Of a DNA stretch of 64,000 nucleotides, positions 43,027 to 51,658 are shown piece after piece; within the stretch, counting starts at the first letter, position 1; the number at the start of each line of letters is the position of its first letter. The DNA comes from Arthrobacter sp. HY1533 (GTDB lineage Bacteria; Actinomycetota; Actinomycetes; Actinomycetales; Micrococcaceae), in assembly GCF_027568515.1 (NCBI RefSeq), contig NZ_JANKZF010000013.1, positions 124,001 through 188,000 of the forward strand. Direction: 5' to 3'. Made by a program: the position numbers and the translations under genes. Under the pieces are notes generated by a model. It saw only the letters and a list, made by a program, of their open reading frames with translations, ran no database searches and was not told the DNA's origin.

Positions 43027-44694
43027 TCAGTTGGCGGGCAGCAGGAAACCGTCCCGCACCAGGTTGCGGACCTCGGCGGTGAGGTTGTCGGCAAACTCAC
43101 CGTCCGCACGTTCCAGCAGCACCGCGAGGGCGCCGATGATTTGCCCGGCGGTGAGCTCCCCGTCGCAGGCGGACACAAACCCGGCCAGCTCGGTGCTGAG
43201 CAGGTTGGTGCGGCGCAGCCCTGCACCTTGGCGCAGCAGAATCACCCCGGGGTGCTCTGCACCAGGTTTTTGGTGGCGTTCCTCTGTGACGTCGGGGGCC
43301 ACCAAAAGGTACTCGAAGGTCAGCTCGGGGTGGGCCTTGAGCCACTGCCCCCTTTCGAGGGCGTCGGCCAGGTGCGGTCCAACAGGCTGCTCAATCGGGT
43401 ACAGGATCTCTTCAAAGCGCGGCGCCCCGGCGGCCTCGCCGGCGGCCGGACGGCGCAGCAGGATGTAGCCGAATCCGATCCCGGAAACGTCCCGTGAGGC
43501 AAAATCGAGCAGGTAGTCCTCAAAGGCGTTGGCGTAGGCCACCGAGTCGCGGCCCTGTGACGCATCTTGCAGCCAGGTCTCGGCGTAGCCGCCGGGGGAA
43601 ACCTGCTCGCGCTGGATGAACCAGGCTTCCGTGCCCGGTGCCAGCCACTGCGAGGGGCGGCCGTGCCACTCAACGGGGGTGCCGCCGTCGTCCGCCGTGG
43701 CGCCGGAGATCTCCCAGTTGCCCAGCATCTGCGCCGTTCCGCCCGGGTTCAGGATGCCCGGAAGCCCACGCACCAGTGACTCCACAATGGCGTCTCCGGC
43801 CATGCCGCCGTCGCGGTAGGTGAACTGCTCCGAGCTCTGTTCGCCGCGGTGGCGGGGGGTGATGACGAACGGCGGGTTGGACACCACCAAGTCAAAGCGC
43901 TCCCCTTCAAGGGGTTCGAGCAGGCTGCCCAGGCGCAGGGAGACGCGGGCGTCGGGGTTGTCCGCGTCCAGGTCGGTTGCGTCCAGGCCCAGCGCCGGGG
44001 CGTTGAGCAGGAGGTTGAACCGGGTGAAAGCGAGTGCGCGTTCGGAAATGTCGGTGGCGACCACTGTACTGGCGTGGTGCAGCAGGTGGAACAGCTGGAT
44101 TCCGCAGCCCGTGCCGAGGTCAAGTGCGCGTTCCACATTGCGGCGCATGGTGCCCTGGGCCAAGGTGAGCGATGCCTGGCCAATGCCCAGGACGTGGTCC
44201 TTGCGCAGGACGCCGGGCCGTTGGTGGGCGCCGAGATCGCTGGCCACCCAGAGGTTGGTGTCGTTGCCGCCCTCCTCGCTGGCCGGCCAGCCGTAGGGCC
44301 GCAGGTCGACGGCGGCCCGCACCACAAGCGGGCGGCTCTCGTCGTGTGCGTCGCCCAGTTGGTCTGCCGCATCAAAATCGGCTTCGGCCAGGCCCAGCGA
44401 AATCAGCGCGGCCACGCCAGTGCCTGGAACGGCAAGTCCCAGGTCATTGGCGGAAACCGACTCCGCCAGCAGCCAAAACCGCACGGCCGTGGCCAAGGGG
44501 CTGGTGTTGCCGCGCAAGGCCAAGGCCGCGGGCACCGTTTGGTCCCGGCCCAGCGCCTGGTTCGCGTCCTCGCCAAGGAGCTGCGCCACGCCGTCGACCG
44601 TGTAGCTGATGGCGGCCAGGTCTGCGGCCAGGGCCTGCAGGACGGGAAGGTTGTCGCTGCGCGGGGCGTCGGGCACGGTGGCGAAGTCAGTCAT
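43027..44694 (-). CDS. Class I SAM-dependent methyltransferase (HemK/RsmC-like)
   Basis: The 555-residue protein has a methyltransferase domain with SAM motif DLGTGCGIQLFHLL and the N/D-PP-F/Y motif in FDLVVSNPPFVITP, as found in N-methyltransferases of glutamine or adenine/guanine. An N-terminal domain of about 150 residues and a C-terminal domain of about 200 residues flank it. This corresponds to the actinobacterial DUF7059-type proteins, whose target is unknown, perhaps rRNA or a release factor-like protein. Its ATG at 44694 is followed upstream by a dispersed repeat and then the trhO gene. It is adjacent to topA on the same strand, a common actinobacterial order. Confidence 0.85.
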   Translation of the reverse strand: MTDFATVPDAPRSDNLPVLQALAADLAAISYTVDGVAQLLGEDANQALGRDQTVPAALALRGNTSPLATAVRFWLLAESVSANDLGLAVPGTGVAALISLGLAEADFDAADQLGDAHDESRPLVVRAAVDLRPYGWPASEEGGNDTNLWVASDLGAHQRPGVLRKDHVLGIGQASLTLAQGTMRRNVERALDLGTGCGIQLFHLLHHASTVVATDISERALAFTRFNLLLNAPALGLDATDLDADNPDARVSLRLGSLLEPLEGERFDLVVSNPPFVITPRHRGEQSSEQFTYRDGGMAGDAIVESLVRGLPGILNPGGTAQMLGNWEISGATADDGGTPVEWHGRPSQWLAPGTEAWFIQREQVSPGGYAETWLQDASQGRDSVAYANAFEDYLLDFASRDVSGIGFGYILLRRPAAGEAAGAPRFEEILYPIEQPVGPHLADALERGQWLKAHPELTFEYLLVAPDVTEERHQKPGAEHPGVILLRQGAGLRRTNLLSTELAGFVSACDGELTAGQIIGALAVLLERADGEFADNLTAEVRNLVRDGFLLPAN

Positions 44695-44739
44695 GCATCC
44701 AGCCTAACGAGTTCCGGTGGCTGGGCTTGTCCAGACCCA

Positions 44740-44763
44740 GATCTCGACAGGCTCGATCACCGG
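44740..44763. repeat. Dispersed repeat copy between trhO and the methyltransferase gene
   Basis: Identical over 24 bases to the copy within rhaEW (12229-12252). It fills most of the 77-base gap between two minus-strand genes. Confidence 0.92.
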
Positions 44764-44771
44764 GGTGGGGA

Positions 44772-45665
44772 TCAGTCGGTGCAGCCCTGCGGGCAGAGCA
44801 GTGTTTCCGGGGCGCTGGCGCACTCCGCGCAGTACAGGTTCAAGTTGCGGCAGCTCGGGTTGGAGCAGTTCTCAAACTTGTTGCTGGGCTGCTCGCAGCG
44901 GATGCAGTGGCCAATCTCCTTGGCTTCGTCGCTGAATTCCATGTGCATGCGCTTGTCAAAGACGTAGAGGGAGCCTTCCCACAGGCCCTTGTCCTTGAAG
45001 GTTTCGCCGTACCGGACAATGCCGCCGTCCATCTGGTAGACCTCTTTGAAGCCGCGGTTGACCATGAGTGAGCTGAGGACCTCGCAGCGGATGCCTCCGG
45101 TGCAGTACGTGACAACGGGTTTGTCCTTGAGGTCGTCGTACTTGCCGGAGTCGAGTTCCTTGATGAAGTCATGGGTGGTGTCGACGTCGGGGACTATGGC
45201 GTTCTTGAATTTGCCGATCTGGGCCTCGAAGGCGTTGCGCCCGTCGAAGAAGACGACTTCCTCACCCTTGGATTCCTTCTCGGCAACCAGTTCGTGCAGT
45301 TCCTCCGGCTTGAGGTGGGTGCCACCGCCCACCACGCCGTTTTCATCAACCTTGAGTTCGCCGGGGGCGCCGAAGCTGACAATTTCATCGCGGGCCTTGA
45401 CACTCAGCCGGGGGAAGTCGTCACCGGTCCCGTCGGACCACTTGATGTCCATGTTCTTGAAGCCGGGGTATTCCCGCGTGGTCTTCAGGTACTGCTTGAG
45501 GTCATTGATGTCTCCGCCGACGGTTGCGTTGATGCCGTCCTTGGAGATGATGATGCGTCCCTTGAGCCGCAGTTTTTCGCACAGCGCGCGCTGCCACAGC
45601 CGGATCGCGTCCGGGTCTGAAAGGGGGGTAAAGCCGTAAAAGAGCACAATTTTGTTCAAAGCCAC
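44772..45665 (-). CDS. trhO: tRNA uridine(34) hydroxylase TrhO (rhodanese-like)
   Basis: Hydroxylates U34 of certain tRNAs. The 297-residue protein has the N-terminal fold with [14 protein letters not shown], a rhodanese domain with active-site loop CTGGIRCE (Cys188), and a Cys-rich C-terminus ([26 protein letters not shown]) that probably binds metal. This matches the YceA/UPF0176 family. GTG start at 45665. Divergent from the GNAT gene at 45742. Confidence 0.93.
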   Translation of the reverse strand: MALNKIVLFYGFTPLSDPDAIRLWQRALCEKLRLKGRIIISKDGINATVGGDINDLKQYLKTTREYPGFKNMDIKWSDGTGDDFPRLSVKARDEIVSFGAPGELKVDENGVVGGGTHLKPEELHELVAEKESKGEEVVFFDGRNAFEAQIGKFKNAIVPDVDTTHDFIKELDSGKYDDLKDKPVVTYCTGGIRCEVLSSLMVNRGFKEVYQMDGGIVRYGETFKDKGLWEGSLYVFDKRMHMEFSDEAKEIGHCIRCEQPSNKFENCSNPSCRNLNLYCAECASAPETLLCPQGCTD

Positions 45666-45741
45666 GTATTAAAGCCTACTTTGCGCGACCAAACGGGGGT
45701 CTTCGCACCGACCGTGGTCTCGGCGGGCATAGGCTTTAAAC

Positions 45742-46452
45742 ATGACGGTTGCTTCCACGGAGCTTGAGGACCATGCAGCAGCCTGGTTTGCCGGTTGGAG
45801 CGCGCTGCGGAGCTACCAAACCACAGCCGGCCCCGGATACTGGGCGGCCATGCGCCCGGACCGGGGCGGTGAGTGGGAGTACTTCAGTTGCGACCCCGCC
45901 CCGCTCGACTTCGCCACCCTGGCCGCCAAAGTGTCCGCACTGCCCAGGCGGACACTGTGCGTCATAGGCCCCAACGTCCATGCCTACGTGAAAATGGCAC
46001 ATGCGGCCGGGCTCGGCATGGTCTCCACCTCGGAAAAGCTCATGGCCTGTTCCATGGACACCCAGGACAACCAGGACCCCTTTCTTGGCGATCCGGAGCT
46101 GTCGCTGGTGGTCAAGAGGATCGGCGGGCGGCACAATGCCTCGGCGGCCCAGGTGAGGTTCTTCGCCGCCATCATGCGCGGGCCAACTGTGCTGGCCAGC
46201 GGAAGCGTCGGCATCTACGGCGACTTTGCCGTCTTTGACTCCCTTCAGACCCAGGCCCACCACCGCCGGCGCGGCTACGGCATGTTGATGATGAAGACCC
46301 TGGCCGCCCGGGCCAAGGCCCATCCGGTCACCACGGGAGTGGTGCTGGCCAGCACCGATGGCCAACGGTTGTACGGCAAGCTTGGCTGGCGCAGCCTGGG
46401 CACCATGACAGTCCTGGTTCCCCGCGAGCGGCTGGCGGAGATGGCGCCGTAA
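45742..46452 (+). CDS. GNAT family N-acetyltransferase
   Basis: The 236-residue protein has a C-terminal GNAT fold with the acetyl-CoA loop HHRRRGYGMLMMKTLAARA near residues 172-190 and the following ASTDGQRLYGKLGW segment. The N-terminal half is variable. The acceptor cannot be inferred. It is divergent from trhO and ends 78 bases before the helicase gene start on the same strand. Confidence 0.85.
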   Translation: MTVASTELEDHAAAWFAGWSALRSYQTTAGPGYWAAMRPDRGGEWEYFSCDPAPLDFATLAAKVSALPRRTLCVIGPNVHAYVKMAHAAGLGMVSTSEKLMACSMDTQDNQDPFLGDPELSLVVKRIGGRHNASAAQVRFFAAIMRGPTVLASGSVGIYGDFAVFDSLQTQAHHRRRGYGMLMMKTLAARAKAHPVTTGVVLASTDGQRLYGKLGWRSLGTMTVLVPRERLAEMAP

Positions 46453-46530
46453 CAGCTGTTGGGGGCCAGGCCGTCACGGCCACCGGGCCTCTCCGCCTGC
46501 ACACCCGGCCCCCGGTGGCACAATGAGGGG

Positions 46531-48861
46531 GTGTCCACGAATGATTCGCTGATCTCGCTGCTGGGCGGCGGCACAGCCCCTCCCCAGCTGCAGCATGTCC
46601 ACCGGATACCCGCGCGCCAGGCCGTGCACGTGCCCTGGCCCGGCTGGGTGCACCCGGACATCGTCGGCGCATACTCCTTTGTGGGCGTGGACCAGCCGTG
46701 GCAGCACCAGATCGAGGGTGCCGAGGCCGCGCACCGGGGCGAACACACAGTCATCGCCACCGGCACGGCGTCAGGAAAGTCCCTGGCCTACCAGCTGCCC
46801 GCGCTCGACGCCATCCACCGGGCGGCGCTGCGCCTGGCCGCCAACCCGGGTCTCTTGGAGGGCGAGGGGGCTGTGGCCCTGTACCTCTCCCCCACCAAGG
46901 CACTTGCCGCCGACCAGTTGTCCGCTTTGAATTCCCTGAAGCTGCCCACCCTGCGCGCAGCCACCTATGACGGGGACACCGCCCCGGCCGACCGGCGCTG
47001 GATCCGCGACCACAGCAACTTCATCCTGTGCAACCCCGACATGCTGCACTTTGGCGTCCTCCCCAACCACACCTGGTGGGCGCGCTTCTTCAAACGCCTG
47101 CAATTTGTCATCATCGACGAGGCCCACAGCTATCGCGGCGTGTTCGGCTCCCACGTGGCCGTGCTGCTGCGCCGGTTGCGCCGAATCTGCGCGCACTACG
47201 GGGCCAACCCTGTGTTCATTGGCGCCTCGGCCACCTCGGCCGATCCCGGGGCCTCCTTTTCCCGGCTCATCGGGGCGCCTGCCACCACCGTGGACCGCGA
47301 CTGTTCCCCGCACGGAGCCACGACCGTGGCCCTGTGGGAACCGGAGCTGACCGAGTTCAAGGGCGAAAACGGGGCCAAGTCCCGGCGCACAGCCATCGCC
47401 GAAACCTCTGACCTGCTGGCGAACCTTGTCTCCTCGCACGTGCGCACCATCGCGTTCATCAAGTCCCGGCGAGGTGCGGAAACCATTTCCTCCGTCACCA
47501 AGAGGCTCCTTGAGAACGTGGACGCCAGCCTGCCGCAACGGGTGGCCGCCTACCGATCCGGATACCTTCCGGAGGAGCGGCGGGAGCTTGAGAAGGCCCT
47601 CCGCGCCGGGGACCTGCTGGGTGTGTCCAGCACCTCCGCACTCGAATTGGGCATCGATATTTCAGGCCTCGACGCCGTTCTGGTGGCAGGCTGGCCGGGC
47701 ACCCGCGCGTCGTTCTTCCAGCAGATCGGCCGGGCCGGGCGGGCAGGCCAGGACGCGCTGGCGGCCTTCGTGGCCAGCGACGATCCGCTCGACACGTTCC
47801 TTGTCCACCACCCGGAAGCCATATTCGACCGCTCGGTCGAGGCCACCGTCTTCGACCCGGCCAACCCCTACGTGCTGGGCCCGCACCTGTGCGCGGCTGC
47901 CGCCGAAATGCCCATCACGCACCAGGACCTGGCCATCTTCGATGCCAGCACCCCGGCCCTGCTGGACAAGCTCGTGGCCCAGGGATACCTGCGGCGGCGC
48001 CCGGCCGGCTGGTTCTGGACGCATCCGCAAAGCGCCGCCGCCATGGTCAACCTGCGCGAGGACGGCGGCGGGCCGATCAACATCATTGAGGCCGACACCG
48101 GGGCCCTGCTGGGGACCATGGGGTCCCCCCAGTCGCACTACCAGGCCCACACGGGCGCCATTTATGTCCACCAGGGGACCAGCTATGTGGTGCTGGAGCT
48201 CAACGAGGCCGAGCACTGCGCCCTGGTGCGCCGGGGCACCCCGGATTTCTACACCACGGCCCGCGACGTCACCCAGATCGAGGTCGTGGAATCGGAACGG
48301 CACGAACTCTGGGGGCCCGTGGAGATGCATTTCGGGCAGGTCCAGGTGCGCACCCAGGTGGTGTCGTTCCAGCGCAAGGCCCTGATCTCCAACGAGGTCC
48401 TGGGTGAGGAGCCGCTGGAGCTGGAGGCCCGGGACCTGTTCACGAAGGCCGTTTGGTTCACCCTCGACAACGCCACCATGCTGGCCGGCGGCCTGGTGGA
48501 ACCGCAGTTCCCCGGAGCCCTGCATGCGGCCGAGCATGCGGCCATCGGGCTACTCCCACTCGTGGCCTCCAGCGACCGTTGGGACGTCGGCGGGGTGTCC
48601 ACGGCCATCCACGCGGACACCGGGCAGCCCACCGTGTTTGTCTACGACGGCCATCCGGGAGGTGCCGGATTCGCGGAGCGCGGATTCGAGATGGCCCGTG
48701 TCTGGCTGCGGGCGACGATGGAGGCAATCGAGGCCTGCGAATGCCCCTCCGGGTGCCCGTCGTGTGTGCAGTCGCCCAAGTGCGGCAACAAGAACAACCC
48801 CCTGGACAAAGCTGGCGCTGTGCTGCTGCTGAAGATCCTGCTCAACAACGCCCCCGCATAG
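46531..48861 (+). CDS. DEAD/DEAH-box helicase with DUF1998 domain (YprA/Hrq1-like)
   Basis: The 776-residue protein (GTG start) is a superfamily 2 helicase: Walker A GTASGKS at 78-84, DEAH in VIIDEAHSYRG, SAT-type motif GASATSADP, and motif VI QQIGRAGRAGQ. The C-terminus contains DUF1998 with four cysteines in CECPSGCPSCVQSPKCG, a likely zinc or metal cluster site. Relatives take part in DNA repair, including MrfA in Bacillus. It is convergent with the Tad-like genes; this helicase is a fixed neighbour of that secretion cluster in actinobacteria, although no mechanistic link is known. The GTG is preceded by GAGGGG at short spacing, so a slightly different start is possible. Confidence 0.9.
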   Translation: MSTNDSLISLLGGGTAPPQLQHVHRIPARQAVHVPWPGWVHPDIVGAYSFVGVDQPWQHQIEGAEAAHRGEHTVIATGTASGKSLAYQLPALDAIHRAALRLAANPGLLEGEGAVALYLSPTKALAADQLSALNSLKLPTLRAATYDGDTAPADRRWIRDHSNFILCNPDMLHFGVLPNHTWWARFFKRLQFVIIDEAHSYRGVFGSHVAVLLRRLRRICAHYGANPVFIGASATSADPGASFSRLIGAPATTVDRDCSPHGATTVALWEPELTEFKGENGAKSRRTAIAETSDLLANLVSSHVRTIAFIKSRRGAETISSVTKRLLENVDASLPQRVAAYRSGYLPEERRELEKALRAGDLLGVSSTSALELGIDISGLDAVLVAGWPGTRASFFQQIGRAGRAGQDALAAFVASDDPLDTFLVHHPEAIFDRSVEATVFDPANPYVLGPHLCAAAAEMPITHQDLAIFDASTPALLDKLVAQGYLRRRPAGWFWTHPQSAAAMVNLREDGGGPINIIEADTGALLGTMGSPQSHYQAHTGAIYVHQGTSYVVLELNEAEHCALVRRGTPDFYTTARDVTQIEVVESERHELWGPVEMHFGQVQVRTQVVSFQRKALISNEVLGEEPLELEARDLFTKAVWFTLDNATMLAGGLVEPQFPGALHAAEHAAIGLLPLVASSDRWDVGGVSTAIHADTGQPTVFVYDGHPGGAGFAERGFEMARVWLRATMEAIEACECPSGCPSCVQSPKCGNKNNPLDKAGAVLLLKILLNNAPA

Positions 48862-48880
48862 ACGGGCGGGGCGGAGCCCG

Positions 48881-49246
48881 TCAGTGGCTGCCCGGTTGGA
48901 CGGTGTCGGGTGGGGGGCCGGCCCTGGCCAGACCCGTCGCCGGCCACGGCAGGGGCGATCCCACAGACACTTCCACCAGGACGGAAAGGTCGCCGCCAAG
49001 GGAACAGGCCGTCAGCACCGCGCCGTTGCGCGCCGCGACATCGGCGGCGGCATCGCACGGGTCTCCGGGGGTCAGGCCCCGGTATGCATCGGCCGCCGAC
49101 AACGCGGCGAGATCGGCGGCCTTGGCTGCCTTGGCCGCGGCCACCGCGGCCTGCCCCAACCCCAGGACCACTGCCAGAAGCAGCAGCATGGCCAGTGCCA
49201 GTCCGGCCATGAGGACCGTGCCTGCCCCAGCTTCATCCCGGTTCAC
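48881..49246 (-). CDS. TadE-like pilus/secretion protein, Rv3654c type
   Basis: A short protein (121 residues from GTG 49246) with one N-terminal membrane helix (GTVLMAGLALAMLLLLAVVLGLG) followed by an Ala-rich segment with AAKAADLAALSAADAY. This matches the Rv3654c TadE-like family of the helicase/secretion neighbourhood. The GTG overlaps the preceding TadE gene by 14 bases. A longer start at 49318 is open but less likely. It is the last gene of the cluster and faces the helicase gene with 19 bases between stop codons. It is probably a minor pseudopilin or processed secreted protein. Confidence 0.78.
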   Translation of the reverse strand: MNRDEAGAGTVLMAGLALAMLLLLAVVLGLGQAAVAAAKAAKAADLAALSAADAYRGLTPGDPCDAAADVAARNGAVLTACSLGGDLSVLVEVSVGSPLPWPATGLARAGPPPDTVQPGSH

Positions 49247-49718
49247 GGAGGGTTCCTGCCGCTCCCCGGCCCGGCCGTTGGCCCGCTGCGGCATTGCTGC
49301 CGGGAAGAGTCCGCACACCCGGCTTAGGACTCGACGTCGGCTCCGAGCGCGTGCTGGCCCGGGCCTCCTGCTCCCAGGGGACCAGCCCCGACAACACGCC
49401 TCCGACCCGGCCCAGGACGATCACCGTGGCATAGCCGCCGTCGTTGCCGAGCGTGACGCTGGCCCCGTGCCCTGCTACCCGTGCAACAATTTCCACCACC
49501 TGCGCCGGGGCATCCCCCCTGGCCAGTGCCCGGGCCCCGGCACGGGCACCTTCCTCCAGGCGAAGCTGCAGCAGTCCGGCGGAAACACCCAGCAACAGCA
49601 GGGCCAGCAGCGCCGTGACGGCCGGCAGGGCGATGGCAAGCTCGGCGGTCGCCGAGCCGCGCTGGCCCGTCGCCGTCCTCCGCAGCCCGCTGCAGCACTT
49701 GGCCGCCATCGTTTTCAT
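49233..49718 (-). CDS. TadE-like pilus assembly protein
   Basis: The 161-residue protein has a type IV pilin-like hydrophobic segment (GSATAELAIALPAVTALLALLLLGVSAG, about residues 21-48) whose conserved Glu follows the helix start as in TadE pseudopilins. The remainder is Arg/Gly-rich without known motifs. It should be a membrane-anchored minor pilin processed by a prepilin peptidase that is not encoded here. It follows the pilin-like gene after 8 bases and overlaps the next TadE-like gene. Confidence 0.8.
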   Translation of the reverse strand: MKTMAAKCCSGLRRTATGQRGSATAELAIALPAVTALLALLLLGVSAGLLQLRLEEGARAGARALARGDAPAQVVEIVARVAGHGASVTLGNDGGYATVIVLGRVGGVLSGLVPWEQEARASTRSEPTSSPKPGVRTLPGSNAAAGQRPGRGAAGTLREPG

Positions 49719-49726
49719 GCCCGCAG

Positions 49727-50026
49727 CTACATGCTCAATGCGGTGCGGATGATGTTCATGAGAAAGCCGCGCACCTCATCGCTCTTGAGGATCACCACGA
49801 GCAGGCCCGCAAATCCCACGGCAGCCAATGTTGCGATGGCGTACTCGGCCGTGGCCATTCCCGCATCCAGGGTGCCCCCGAGCCGCCGGCTCCCTATCCG
49901 CGGCATGTGCCGTGGGTGGTTGGCCACCGGCCGGCTGCTGCTGGCGCCGGGAAAGATCTCCCTGACATTGTCCCCGGCGGCGGCGTTCGCAGGGACCGTT
50001 CCGTGCAAAGCTTCATTGCTGTTCAT
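49727..50026 (-). CDS. DUF4244 Flp-pilin-like protein
   Basis: The 99-residue protein has a 50-residue Pro/Arg-rich leader and then GMATAEYAIATLAAVGFAGL, the pilin-type helix with a conserved Glu 5 residues after the likely processing Gly, and a short tail. This matches the DUF4244 Flp-like pilins of actinobacteria. The leader is longer than usual. It lies between the TadC-like and TadE-like genes, the position of the major pilin in these clusters. Confidence 0.82.
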   Translation of the reverse strand: MNSNEALHGTVPANAAAGDNVREIFPGASSSRPVANHPRHMPRIGSRRLGGTLDAGMATAEYAIATLAAVGFAGLLVVILKSDEVRGFLMNIIRTALSM

Positions 50027-50192
50027 TTCAGCTCCTTGCTTCCAGTTGCCTCATTGGCGGAGCCGGCTCAATGGCCAGGTCTCCTGCAACAACTCTTGCG
50101 GGCTGGGGCCGGGCGCAAAAGGCACCTGCGGCAGATGGGGGATGAAACGGCAGCCAGCCCTGCCTGTGGATGAATCGCGGTTCGCCACGGTT

Positions 50193-50786
50193 TTAGAACG
50201 CAGGAACCATGGCCACCACGACGGGCACAATCCCCAGCGCAATGAAGGCCGGCAGGGAACAGAGCCCCAGGGGGAGGACCAGCTTGACCCCGAGTGCTGC
50301 GGCGCGCTTTTCCGCGAGACGGCCGGCAGCCGTCCGGTGCTGCTGGGCCTCGGCGTACAGGATCGGAGCGGCGGGGGCACCCGTCAAGGCGCCAAAACTC
50401 AGGGCCTCGTGGATGCGGGCAATGTCGCCGCGCCCCAGGCTTCCCTCCCACGAGCTCTGCCACGAGGCCCCGATCTCCAGCCCGGCCACGACCCGCAACA
50501 AGCCCTCCCGGATCCCTAGGTCCGCAACATTGGCAACAACGCGCAATGCCCCCTGGACAGTGAGTCCGGAGTCCAGCGCCGCGCCCAGGAGCTCCAACAG
50601 GAGCGGCACGGAGGCCACTCCCCCAACGCGGGTATTCCCCGCCCCGCCCGCTGCATCGTCGGACGAGGCCCTTCGCCGGCCACCCCCGGCGGGCCATGCC
50701 CTTGGCTTGTCGTGGCCGGCAGGTTCCGGTCCCCACAGCAGCACGCAGGCCAGCGCTGCGAGACCAAGGATGGCGGCGGGCCCCAT
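50193..50786 (-). CDS. Type II secretion system F family protein (TadC-like)
   Basis: The 197-residue protein has the T2SSF domain pattern: N-terminal helix (AAILGLAALACVLLWG), a cytoplasmic part with LLLELLGAALDSGLTVQGALRVVA and LSFGALTGAPAAPILY, and a C-terminal helix (LVLPLGLCSLPAFIALGIVPVV). It forms the inner membrane platform of the Tad-like pilus machine with TadB. The ATG at 50786 is chosen because longer versions lack family features. It begins 2 bases after the TadB stop codon; a 166-base gap precedes the pilin gene. Confidence 0.8.
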   Translation of the reverse strand: MGPAAILGLAALACVLLWGPEPAGHDKPRAWPAGGGRRRASSDDAAGGAGNTRVGGVASVPLLLELLGAALDSGLTVQGALRVVANVADLGIREGLLRVVAGLEIGASWQSSWEGSLGRGDIARIHEALSFGALTGAPAAPILYAEAQQHRTAAGRLAEKRAAALGVKLVLPLGLCSLPAFIALGIVPVVVAMVPAF

Positions 50787-50788
50787 GC

Positions 50789-51658
50789 TCAACGCCGCCG
50801 CCCGGAGGACGTCACCGCTGCGGTCCTGGCGTGGCTTTCCGCCGGCCGGGCTGCGGCCGCAATGAGGGCCGAGGACCACGCCTTTCCAGCGGCGGCAAGC
50901 CCCAGTCCTGCGGCAAGAAGCAACCAACCGGCAGGACTGCCAAGCAGCACGGCCACGGGGTCAACTCCCATCACCATGCCCAGTCCCAACCCCATGAACG
51001 GAAGCCAGTTCAGCAGGCGAACTGTGGCACGGGGGCCTGCGAGCGCCGTCTCACGCAACGCCGCGGCATCATGCTCGGCCTCGATCGTTGCGGCCAGCCT
51101 CCCCAGGACTTCGGCGACGGGTGCCCCGCTGGCCGCACAGACGTCAAAGCACGCAGCCACATCCAGCCACATCCGTTGCTGTTCCTGTGGCATCACCGGC
51201 CACGGTTGCGGTGCCCGCCCTGTGCTTGCCGCGGTGCAGGCATTGCGCAGGGCCGGCGCCACGGGAAGGCCCAGGCTGCACGCCCGTTCAACAGCCAGCA
51301 CCAGGGCCAGGGTCGCGTCCGGGCCCTGCTGTCCAGTGTCGAACCGTCCACGGGGAAACGCGTGACCGGCCATGCCCGGCGAACCGCGGGGTCCGGGATT
51401 GCGCACCCGGCCCTGCTCCACCATGAGGACTTGTGCGAGGTCGCTCCACAAGGCGGGGCCCGTGCGCCCTGCGGCAAGAAGCGAGGCAATTTGCCGCACC
51501 AGCCTCGGCAGCGACTCCGGCGCGGGCACCCCCGGCCTGGGCCACAGCCGTCGGCGGGAGCGGGGCGGGTGCCGCCGGTCCGAGTGCCAGCCCTGCCGCC
51601 GCACGACGGTGAGAGCGCAGGCTGCGCCCATCAGCACCAGGGCCAAGGAGACATTCAT
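50789..51658 (-). CDS. Type II secretion system F family protein (TadB-like)
   Basis: The 289-residue protein begins with a membrane helix (MNVSLALVLMGAACALTV) and has a T2SSF domain with SLPRLVRQIASLLAAGRTGPALW and AALRETALAGPRATVRLLNWLPFMGLGLGMVMG, ending with another helix pair. It is the TadB-type platform partner. Its ATG overlaps the TadA stop codon (ATGA), showing coupling. Confidence 0.82.
   Translation of the reverse strand: MNVSLALVLMGAACALTVVRRQGWHSDRRHPPRSRRRLWPRPGVPAPESLPRLVRQIASLLAAGRTGPALWSDLAQVLMVEQGRVRNPGPRGSPGMAGHAFPRGRFDTGQQGPDATLALVLAVERACSLGLPVAPALRNACTAASTGRAPQPWPVMPQEQQRMWLDVAACFDVCAASGAPVAEVLGRLAATIEAEHDAAALRETALAGPRATVRLLNWLPFMGLGLGMVMGVDPVAVLLGSPAGWLLLAAGLGLAAAGKAWSSALIAAAARPAESHARTAAVTSSGRRR

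Noticed and set aside
41977-43497. 506-codon plus-strand frame opposite topA and the methyltransferase gene
   Set aside because: Antisense to the TopA reading frame, which has clear TOPRIM and catalytic motifs; the frame spans two unrelated genes.
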